Shown: positions 57,302 through 64,000 of the stretch, in pieces | Position numbering within the stretch: the stretch's first letter is position 1 | Layout of the letters: every line of letters begins with the position of its first letter | NCBI GenBank assembly: GCA_020829485.1 | Contig: JAIVFU010000027.1 | Coordinates: 1-64,000 of the forward strand | Reading direction: 5' to 3' | Length of the DNA: 64,000 nucleotides | Source: Nostoc sp. CHAB 5834 | GTDB lineage: Bacteria; Cyanobacteriota; Cyanobacteriia; Cyanobacteriales; Nostocaceae | The notes under the pieces: generated by a model | Databases searched by the model: none | Told to the model about the DNA's origin: nothing | The model's input: only the letters and a program-made list of their open reading frames with translations | Program-made: the position numbers and the translations under genes

Positions 57302-57784
57302 TCAGACTGTGGATGGTTGCCAAGAAATCTCCAATAAACCTGTCAACAGCTTTACTATTTCTTTATTCTTAATACTTTCGTTTCTATAACGATCCTGCAA
57401 ATTTTGCAGAATTTTTATTTCCTGTTGAGGGGTAAGCAGATTAGCTAATTTTATGCAAGACAACTGAAAAATTCTACGCAATTGCGCTTGTTCTTGAGAA
57501 GAAAGATTCATTGCACAGAAAGCATCTCTAAAATTTCCACCTTCTTCTAAGGTAGCTTCAAACTGACTTTGCTGTATAGGAGTAAAAATTTTGTTAATTT
57601 GAAAGCGAATCTCATGGTGAAGCTCAACTAAGTGTTCTTCTTGTTGTGGAAATATTTCTGTCCCTACTAGTAAAGGAAATAGATCTGCTAAAGGTTTATA
57701 AATATGAGTTTGCATATTAACTGGAGTAGTTGCAAAAGAAATAACCACTGCTTTGATGACGAGTGAGCTAAATTTAGTTTTCAT
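57302..57784 (-). CDS. Small periplasmic-type protein of unknown function
   Basis: 160 residues. The start MKTKFSSLVIKAVVISFATTPVN may be a signal peptide. The remainder is helical with FTPIQQSQF, LSSQEQAQLRRIF and LTPQQEIKIL, an L-T/S-P-x-Q pattern that recalls the LTPEQ motifs of Spy/CpxP chaperones; this is a weak parallel. Lies convergent with the pentapeptide gene. Confidence 0.6.
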   Translation of the reverse strand: MKTKFSSLVIKAVVISFATTPVNMQTHIYKPLADLFPLLVGTEIFPQQEEHLVELHHEIRFQINKIFTPIQQSQFEATLEEGGNFRDAFCAMNLSSQEQAQLRRIFQLSCIKLANLLTPQQEIKILQNLQDRYRNESIKNKEIVKLLTGLLEISWQPSTV

Positions 57785-58500
57785 AAAATATCCTCTTAGT
57801 ATTTAGTATTGACAAAACAGCCCTAAGTAAGTCGGTGAGAATAAATCAAACTAGATTAAGTAATGTAAAAAATATTGAGATTAGTTCGTAGTGAGGGCTT
57901 CAGCCCTCATAAGAGGACTAAAGTCCTCTCTACGAGACGCTGCGCGAACACTACAAACCTTAAATTATTCACACCGCTCTACTTATATAATTTATTACAA
58001 GCATTCAGTTGAAGGACTCTCGGATTGGGCTTAGGGCTTATCCAACCCAATGTCAATGTTGACAAGACACGCTAGTTAAAGGCGTTATAGTTTGTGCTTG
58101 TATTTAGATAAATATTGAGAAAGCTATCTTTTTAAAGAAAAATAAATGTTTTTTACAACCATCACGGCCCAATACGGTTCGGTTAGTATATTTGGCTCTC
58201 GAAGATCCCCCCAACCCCCCTTAAAAAAGTGGGGCTTTTCCTCCTATTTACCCCCTTTTTAAGGGGGTCGCCGTAGGCGGGGGGATCTTAACCGAACCGT
58301 ATTGCATCACGGGCCATCGGCTGTAAACAACTTTCATGCAACTTGTGAAAAAAACAGGCTAAGGTAGATAAAATATCTATCTAAAGATAGTTTCATTGAA
58401 AAATACCTCTAATACAACTACCTTTAGGTACTTGACAAAAAAGTAAATTTGACTTATTTTATCGCAATGCTAATTTAATTTTTCTCGTTCTAACTTCTAA
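57785..58500. other. Repeat-rich intergenic region
   Basis: Includes GTAGTGAGGGCTTCAGCCCT-type and AGAGGACTAAAGTCCTCT hairpins with CTACGAGACGCTGCGCGAAC at about 57888-57950, and the 133-bp MITE at 58171-58303. No gene seen. Confidence 0.6.
58171..58303. mobile_element. 133-bp MITE, AATACGGTTCGG family, copy 2
   Basis: Same inverted ends and the same length as copy 1 (52981). Base differences cluster in the spacer near the left end and in the central T/C-rich part. Confidence 0.82.
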
Positions 58501-58797
58501 ATGCTGGATACTTACGGTATGCCCCTTCCTCCTGATTTAGTAGAGAAAGATAATTTCCTGCTTTTGGAAGACAGTTTGTTAGATGCAGAGCTTGCCGAAG
58601 CGACGTTAACCGAAGGGGGAATTAATTGCGAACTAATAAGAGTTGAAACTGGCGCTGATTTTCTAGCTGCTTTGGAAGCAGAGACTTTCGATGTAATTCT
58701 TGCCGATTATGCGCTGTCATCTTTTGATGGAATTTCTGCTTTAGAAATTGCCCAAAATCGCACTCCAGAGGTTCCTTTTATCTTTGTTTCTGCCGCA

Positions 58798-58908
58798 GGC
58801 GTTGCTGAATCGAGGTATGAATTTGGATGTAGAGACGTAAAATTTTACGTCTCTACAAGGATTTTCACCGGAATGCACAATCGTTTTCATACCGCAATCA
58901 GCAATGCC
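58798..58908. mobile_element. MITE of the GGCGTTGC family inside the response regulator, 111 bp
   Basis: GGCGTTGCTGAAT ... ATCAGCAATGCC with a GTAGAGACG palindrome inside (58828-58857). A 12-bp direct repeat GTTTCTGCCGCA flanks it at 58786-58797 and 58909-58920. Confidence 0.85.
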
Positions 58909-58971
58909 GTTTCTGCCGCATTAGTTGAAGAATTAGCGATTGAAGCCTCTGCTTGGATAAGTCTTGTCCTT

Positions 58972-59096
58972 AGGGAACTCCAAGAAATAAATTATCCAAT
59001 CTTGTGGGGTGGGCAACATGAGCGCCCAGTTTATATGGCGCTCATGTTGCCCACCCCACAATCAATAATTGAATATTTTTTTATTTGGAAGTCCCT
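58972..59096. mobile_element. Nested inverted-repeat element
   Basis: Outer ends AGGGAACTCCAAGAAATAAA and TTTATTTGGAAGTCCCT, the same family as 55312-55357. Inside, 25-bp perfect arms (59002-59026 and 59037-59061, starting TTGTGGGGTGGGCAACATGA) separated by 10 bp form a second element, related to 13489-13551. Confidence 0.8.
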
Positions 59097-59358
59097 TAAC
59101 CCAAGCGTATTGCTTTATAGCTAATACAAACGTTTCAATTGCGTGGAATCGCTTCGCTTCAGGCACAACCACGTTATGTCTCTACCACTATCCACGGCAG
59201 TTCAGAGGATGTTTGAAAAATAACTTATCGAAGATTTTATAGATAATTTCTATGAAGTAGATTTAAGGCTGTGTCAAGTAGTTACGTGTTTGTACTCTAT
59301 CATAACCTTGGATATCGTCTTAAAATCAACCTAAATTTACTTCCGTAAGGAGTCAGAT

Positions 59359-60600
59359 ATGAAGACTTATCACATGTCTCTCATAAAGACAAATGGACTC
59401 ACGACTTTCTTGGTATTTCTCTCAATTATATTTATTTTCACATTAACTCTACTTTTTTCATTCTTTGAAAACATTGCAGAATTTTCAAAGAATGAAAAAA
59501 TACAATATATTAATCAAGCATTAACAACTATTGCCATAATCATTGGAGGATTAGCATTAATTATTAATGCTTACTATACTTCCAGACTCTCTTTTAGTGA
59601 AAATCAGAGTGTGTTAATCAAACTTCTTTCTGGGGCACTAGCTTGGGATAACAACATCGTAACTGACATTAAGAACACCCAAGAAACTTTAGAAGAAATT
59701 ATTCCAGAACGTTTTTCTCAAGCAATTGAGCAGTTAGGAAATGAAAAAATCGAAACGCGGTTTGCCGCAATTTATGCTTTAGAGCGAATTGCCAAAGATT
59801 CTCACAAAGACCATTGGACAATTATGGAAATTCTTGCTGCATTTATCCGCGAGAATGCCCCAGTGAATCAGAAAGATGAGGAAGAGTCACAGCACTCATC
59901 AAAACTTCCCACAGATATTCAAACAGCCTTGACTGTCATTGGACGACGCGATTCACATAAAGATCCGGTAAATCAGAAACTAGATTTACGCAATACAGAC
60001 CTCAGTAATGGAGACTTAACCGAAGCTAACCTTTCTAGGGCAATCCTCGTAGGAGCTAATTTGCAATGGGTCAATTTTACCCGAGCAAATCTTTCAGAGG
60101 CAGACTTATCAATAACCTATCTTTGTGGATCAATCTTCTATGAAGCCAATCTGCAAAAAGCAATCCTCCCAGAAGCCAATCTTCAAGGCGTAGTCCTCAG
60201 AAAAGCGAACCTCTCAAAGGCAATCCTTTACGATGCCAACTTGGAAGGGGCAATCCTTTGTGATGCCAAATTAGAAGGAGCAATCCTTTGTGGTGCCAAC
60301 TTAGAAGGAGCAGTCCTTTGTGATGCCAACTTGGAAGGAGTAAACTTTGAGGATAGCAACCTTCAAGATGCAAACCTGATTGGTAGTAACTTGCAAAACG
60401 CAAAACTTGCTGGAGCCAACTTAGAAGCTGTGTTACTCAGTACAGCTAACCTTCAAGATGCAAACTTCCAAGAAGCTAACCTCTCTAAAGCAAACTTGAG
60501 CGGATGTGAAAACCTTGAATTACAACAGATTGAACAGGCAATTGGCGATCGCACCACAATCTTACCAGAAAACTTTAAAATACCCAGAAGCTGGAAGTAA
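59359..60600 (+). CDS. Pentapeptide-repeat protein C with membrane anchor
   Basis: 413 residues. Two membrane helices (TTFLVFLSIIFIFTLTLLF; QALTTIAIIIGGLALIINAYYT), the shared domain (RFSQAIEQLGNEKIETRFAAIYALERIAKD, HWTIMEILAAFIRENAP, DIQTALTVIGRRDSHKD), then about 35 pentapeptide units. The start has a clear AAGGAG 8 bases upstream. A perfect terminator follows (60640-60657). Confidence 0.9.
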   Translation: MKTYHMSLIKTNGLTTFLVFLSIIFIFTLTLLFSFFENIAEFSKNEKIQYINQALTTIAIIIGGLALIINAYYTSRLSFSENQSVLIKLLSGALAWDNNIVTDIKNTQETLEEIIPERFSQAIEQLGNEKIETRFAAIYALERIAKDSHKDHWTIMEILAAFIRENAPVNQKDEEESQHSSKLPTDIQTALTVIGRRDSHKDPVNQKLDLRNTDLSNGDLTEANLSRAILVGANLQWVNFTRANLSEADLSITYLCGSIFYEANLQKAILPEANLQGVVLRKANLSKAILYDANLEGAILCDAKLEGAILCGANLEGAVLCDANLEGVNFEDSNLQDANLIGSNLQNAKLAGANLEAVLLSTANLQDANFQEANLSKANLSGCENLELQQIEQAIGDRTTILPENFKIPRSWK

Positions 60601-60639
60601 CAAAAAGCTAAAGTTTCAGTCAATTAAGCCTCCTGTTAC

Positions 60640-60657
60640 AACCCGCTTGCGCGGGTT
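60640..60657 (+). terminator. Rho-independent terminator of the pentapeptide gene
   Basis: ACCCGC-TTGC-GCGGGT followed by TTTTTT, 40 bp after the stop. Confidence 0.9.
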
Positions 60658-60695
60658 TTTTTGTATAGATGCGGTTTCTACCAACCCTTTTAACA

Positions 60696-61310
60696 TTAAA
60701 AGCCTGGGCTGAATATTACTTCGGTTTTGTTTTTGTTTTTGTTTTTACTCCCTTTTGGTCGTCCACGTCCACGTTTTTCTTTGGTTTTTACTTTTTCGCT
60801 TGACAAGTGAATATTTGTTGTAGTGTCACTCTTGATTACTTGTTCTAAATTAAAAAGGAAATGACTGTCTTTGCTCAACACTTACTAACGACAAGACAAA
60901 GAAAGATAGCCCTGATATCAATACTTGTCGGTTAAGGGGAAAGGAAAAACCTTTAACCTTTTCCCCAAACCCAATGCCGAGTTAAAAATGCTTAACCGAG
61001 CAGTATTGGCCCTGATATAGGTTTGTTTACGAGGCTAGAGAAGAATCTATCCAACCCATAAGTCTGTTTACCCGATTTGCTGACTACAACTTCATCTCCG
61101 GCAAGCAAATATACTTCATTTTTTCGCCATAAATGTTTACGAAAAAACAGCCAAAACAACGTTGCCCAAGGTATTACTGTATGAAAAAATCTCAACATTG
61201 TCCGATAACTACCACCAATGCCTGTCCAACGAGAAATTCAAGGGCATAGTGACTCGGCCGCTCAATGCCAACATGGCCACGATGATCTGGTTCATTCGAC
61301 GCATCGTTGT
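60696..61310 (-). pseudogene. Degraded DDE transposase with a 90-bp element inserted
   Basis: Minus-strand pieces in different frames: an N-terminal stretch (NQIIVAMLALSGRVTM at about 61290-61240), RFFHTVIPWATLFW and YLLAGDEVVVSKSGKQT to 61010, then SFFVLSLVSVEQRQSFPF and GRGRPKGSKNKNKNKTEV at 60750. Together they follow an IS4-like cyanobacterial transposase, broken by frameshifts, with the 3' half missing. The segment 60919-61008 is a separate insertion. Confidence 0.65.
60919..61008. mobile_element. 90-bp MITE inside the transposase remnant
   Basis: CAATACTTGTCGGTTAAG at one end and CTTAACCGAGCAGTATTG at the other (16 of 18 matched inverted). A 10-bp direct repeat GCCCTGATAT flanks it (60909-60918, 61009-61018); removing the insert restores SLVNKPISG-LSFFVLSLVS. 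Confidence 0.85.
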
Positions 61311-61371
61311 AGCGTTGATCTGCGGTAGCAAGCATTGTAACAGTGATAGGATGTCCAACATGGGCGAATTG

Positions 61372-61414
61372 GTAGTAGAGTTGTTGTCGTTTGGGAAGAC
61401 AACAACTCTACTAC
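61372..61414. repeat. 17-bp-arm perfect hairpin
   Basis: GTAGTAGAGTTGTTGTC and its complement around a 9-base loop. It lies between the decayed transposase and the RTX gene. Confidence 0.85.
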
Positions 61415-61534
61415 AAAGCGCGCTCTCTCTTCATACTCTTTTTTTGGCGAAGGTATTGATAGAGCCGCTTATTAATCGTCTTTCGCACCGGGGCTCTAAC
61501 TGCTCGCTACAGGGGGTTGGAGCCACAAGTCCAA

Positions 61535-62086
61535 TTAAGGGGTGATGGTGTCCTCGCCGTCGCCGATGTCCGTGACGGTGTCGTTGCCGTCACTGCCGGT
61601 GAGGGTGTCGTTACCGTTGCCGCCCTCGATGGTGTCATCGCCGGGACCGCCGGTGGCGGTGTCATTGCCGTCACCGGCGTCGATGATGTCGTTGAATGCC
61701 GAGCCGGTGATGGTGTCATTGCCGTCGCCGCTGTTGATTATCTTGGCTTCTGGGGCATTGGTGCAGTCGATGGTGTCATCGCCGGGAGTGCCGATGACGG
61801 TATTACCGAGCTGTACAACTCCGACGCTGACGACGCAATCTTCGTTCGGGTTGGGAGGCGGGACTTGGCAGCCGGGGGTCGCGAGAAAGTCGCCGTGCGC
61901 CAGGTGCGCGGGGAGGGCATTCTCACTGACCGTGATCTGCACGTACGGATTCGTTGCCGACCCCGTGCGGTGACAGATCGTCACTTTGTTACTTTGGGCT
62001 AGCGCCGCACCAACGGTGCTGGAAAACATCATGCCGGTCACCGCAACAGTGGCAATCGATCGTAGAAATATCATTGGGTTCTTCAT
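61535..62086 (-). CDS. Secreted RTX-type calcium-binding repeat protein
   Basis: 183 residues from ATG 62086; AAGGAGCG 6 bases upstream decides the start. Signal peptide ending GAALAQ (~30), a [33 protein letters not shown] module (given as motif: CHRTG, NPY, NALPAH), then G-D-G-N-D and G-G-x-G-x-D nonapeptide repeats that bind calcium. The GC content is far above the neighbours, and codon use (GCC, GGC) differs, so transfer is likely. The end may be truncated by the transposase remnant. Confidence 0.75.
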   Translation of the reverse strand: MKNPMIFLRSIATVAVTGMMFSSTVGAALAQSNKVTICHRTGSATNPYVQITVSENALPAHLAHGDFLATPGCQVPPPNPNEDCVVSVGVVQLGNTVIGTPGDDTIDCTNAPEAKIINSGDGNDTITGSAFNDIIDAGDGNDTATGGPGDDTIEGGNGNDTLTGSDGNDTVTDIGDGEDTITP

Positions 62087-63212
62087 GCTATCGCTCCTTG
62101 TGTTACTCAATGTGAGCCTCATAAATCGGCACGTGTTGTGCAAATCTTGAGCCTGCTGGGTGAAGATTTGGGCTTTCCTATTTCACTGCACTAGGAATGT
62201 AAATACGGGAGCAATGCTCCAAAGTGAGGTGCTTAAAATTCCGGTACTAAATCACCTATTTAGGGCTGCGTAGGCGCAGCCCGCCGTAGGCATCGCAGCC
62301 AAACAACTGTTTTTATTGAGAATTTAGCTCTCTAACTGAGAATCAAAGTCCGATCTAACAAAATCGCATTGCTCCCTGTAAATACTTGTAACAACTTATT
62401 CACTGGGTTATCTATCCATAGCGGACAAATTGCTAAGCAGTGATTGCCTACCTTATATAAAGTAGACAATCAAATTTTCTCTTCTACCCTATTATCAGAA
62501 ATATCACAGGAGAAAGTACAAAACACACACGATAAATAAAAAGTATCATTAGAAAACTATCCGTTACAAATGAAAGTGTTGTGTATCATTTTGTTAAAAT
62601 AATTGACTTCTTCATTAGAACTGACTGTGGGAATCATTATGTTATTGGTAGCAAACGAATTGTCCAATTTAAAAGACAATTCAGAAAAATAGCTTTCAGG
62701 AGTTAAATATATAGCGGTTCTCGCTTGGGTGCAGTACAGTTTTGACCTCACTTCCATTCCTCTCTCCTAAAAGGAGAGAGGCTTTGAATCTTACTCCCCA
62801 ACGCTAGAAGGGAAGGGGCTGGGGGTTAGGTCTGTATTCCATGCAATTGGGAACCGCCATAATCACCCAAGGTTATATAAATCTCAAATTTAAAGATATT
62901 ATTTATAAATTTGAATTAATTTGTTTGTATTTTATGACAAAAATGTTCTTTTGAATGAATTTGTCTCTAATTGTTGGCGCTGTTACAACCCGTGAGTTTG
63001 AAAACATTTACTATACCTGAGTACTTTAAAAAAACAAAAGTATTTCATCAAAAATATAAGTCTATTAATACTGGAGAGTGACTTGTTGTTATCCCAGCTA
63101 AATCGCAGTAGGTTGGTAAATTATCAACAATTACCATTTTTAATGAATTTGGAATCGAAAGATTAACAATAACTATTTAATTTTTTCTGCGCCACTAGTT
63201 AAGAGGTAATCT
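62087..63212. other. Long intergenic region with two repeat elements
   Basis: Contains a GGCTGCG/CGCAGCC hairpin of the Nostoc type at 62264-62281 and the MITE-like element at 62710-62861. A 66-codon minus-strand frame at 62557-62757 shows no family pattern. The rest should carry the promoter of the export gene. Confidence 0.5.
62710..62861. mobile_element. 152-bp MITE-like element
   Basis: TATAGCGGTTC and GAACCGCCATA are inverted with one mismatch. The interior (CCTCTCTCCTAAAAGGAGAG, GGGGGTTAGG) also occurs near 47980 in part. Confidence 0.65.
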
Positions 63213-64000
63213 ATGGTGCGAAACTCAAAGCTGGGGTACAGAATGTTCCCTAAGTCTATTCTGCGTCTATCCGTTGGTATAAGTATAATTGCTTTTTTAT
63301 CAATTGGCGGAATAAGTTTTTATATACTAAAAAACTGGCAAAATTATGCAAATTCGGAAGCACAAGTGCCAGTAACACAATTGCCACAGTTAAAAACGGT
63401 AACAGCTTTAGGGCGGATTGAACCACAGGGAAAAGTAATTAAACTCTCTGCTGCGGTGTCTGCGGAAGGAAGTCGGGTAGAAAAGTTGTTAGTGAAAGAG
63501 GGGGATAAGGTAAAAGCAGGACAGGTGATTGCGATTTTGAACAGCCGCGATCGCGCTCATGCAGAATTAGAACAGGCACTAGAACAAGTAAAAGTAGCCC
63601 AGGCAAACCTAAACCGCATCCAAGCAGGTGCTAAACCCGGTGAAATTGCCGCCCAAAAAGCTGCGATCGCTCGCTTAGAAGCAGAACGCCAAGGTGATAT
63701 TAATACCCAAACAGCGACAATTGAGCGATTCCAAGCCGAAGTGCGTAATGCCCAAGCAGAAGATGAGCGCTATCAGCAGCTATATCAACAGGGCGCAATT
63801 TCCGCTTCCCAACGAGATAACAAGCGTTTAAACTTGGAAACCGCCCAAAAAAACCTGCAAGAAGCACAAGCGCAGTTAAATCGGACTCAATCAACTAGCC
63901 AGCAAAAGATTAAAGAAGCCACAGCAACACTCGATGAAATCGTCGAAGTGCCCGGAGTGGATATAAAAGCTGCCCAAGCAGAAGTCAATCGTGCCATAGC
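63213..64000 (+). CDS. HlyD/DevB-type membrane fusion protein (partial, C-terminus outside)
   Basis: Open from ATG 63213 to the window edge (262 codons). One membrane helix near the N-terminus (ISIIAFLSIGGISFYIL), the biotinyl-lipoyl-like hairpin (VSAEGSRVEKLLVKEGDKVKAGQVIAIL) and a long coiled coil with repeated alpha-helical units. This is the DevB group of ABC exporter fusion proteins, which in heterocystous cyanobacteria are usually followed by DevC and DevA. AGAGG lies 8 bases upstream. Confidence 0.88.
   Translation, partial: MVRNSKLGYRMFPKSILRLSVGISIIAFLSIGGISFYILKNWQNYANSEAQVPVTQLPQLKTVTALGRIEPQGKVIKLSAAVSAEGSRVEKLLVKEGDKVKAGQVIAILNSRDRAHAELEQALEQVKVAQANLNRIQAGAKPGEIAAQKAAIARLEAERQGDINTQTATIERFQAEVRNAQAEDERYQQLYQQGAISASQRDNKRLNLETAQKNLQEAQAQLNRTQSTSQQKIKEATATLDEIVEVPGVDIKAAQAEVNRAI

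Larger units (their letters stand above)
58501..59124 (+). pseudogene. Response regulator disrupted by MITE insertions
   Basis: Residues 1-100 are a receiver domain (FLLLEDSLLDAELAEATL; phospho-Asp in VILADYALSSFDG; PFIFVSAAG). At 58798 a 111-bp MITE plus a 12-bp duplication (123 bp, 41 codons) enters in frame, after which the receiver resumes with ALVEELAIE. A second element (58972-59096) then replaces the rest of the domain with foreign sequence up to the stop. The Lys of the active site is lost, so it is not a working regulator. Confidence 0.75.

Noticed and set aside
61517..62002. 161-codon plus-strand frame opposite the RTX gene
   Set aside because: A repeat-coded shadow: regular GC-rich repeats leave several frames open, and it lacks a ribosome site.
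62557..62757. 66-codon minus-strand frame in the last spacer
   Set aside because: Its start part overlaps a MITE-like element and there is no recognisable motif.

Overview
The window comes from a filamentous cyanobacterium of the Nostoc/Anabaena group, probably close to Nostoc punctiforme. Evidence seen in the sequence: frequent HIP1 octamers (GCGATCGC), a PsbO gene beside a SigF-type sigma factor, FtsQ/FtsZ proteins with Nostocalean ends, a CrtW ketolase with the GTG start and N-terminus I recall for a N. punctiforme ketolase, a DevB/HlyD-type fusion protein, and dense short repeats and MITE-like elements. The assignment rests on remembered protein sequences, not on a search.

Layout. 1-7 kb: an IS66 remnant, a TM2 protein, a CPBP membrane protease, then a patch of nuclease-like accessory genes (three Uma2 proteins, one PD-(D/E)XK-like protein, one HEPN-like protein). 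7-13 kb: the complete sufBCDS iron-sulfur operon with divergent sufR and two SufR-type operators between them. 13-20 kb: small membrane and YbjQ proteins, a secreted TPR protein, an ABC ATPase, and a receiver-domain remnant split by a 1.1-kb IS5-like element with a 3-bp target duplication. 19.6-23.5 kb: sigF with a lipoprotein and a small gene downstream, and psbO. 24.5-31.1 kb: an AAA ATPase followed by a giant STAND-WD40 gene broken by a perfect 115-bp tandem duplication. 31.8-36.7 kb: housekeeping genes ftsQ, ftsZ, gshB and grxC. 37-40 kb: a PEP-CTERM protein and hflX. 40.3-42.8 kb: a two-gene Z1-helicase module, a candidate defence locus. 42.9-48.4 kb: cofG, crtW, an SRPBCC / CPXCG / radical-SAM operon and a SemiSWEET transporter. 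48.5-60.6 kb: accessory repeat proteins (a six-repeat protein of a type I do not recognise, a long TPR protein, three related pentapeptide-repeat proteins) and an FAD oxidoreductase. 60.7-62.1 kb: a decayed transposase and a GC-rich RTX-repeat protein. 63.2 kb to the end: the start of a HlyD/DevB-type export gene.

The strongest theme is the short mobile repeats. At least six families of MITE-like elements can be traced, several nested inside each other, several with visible target duplications, and several inserted in frame in real genes (sufS, sufD twice, a TPR gene, a response regulator). The best candidates for an undescribed system are the Z1 module (40291-42817), the ATPase/STAND-WD40 module (24537-31120) and the six-repeat protein (48888-50738). 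Their functions are inferred only from domain motifs.
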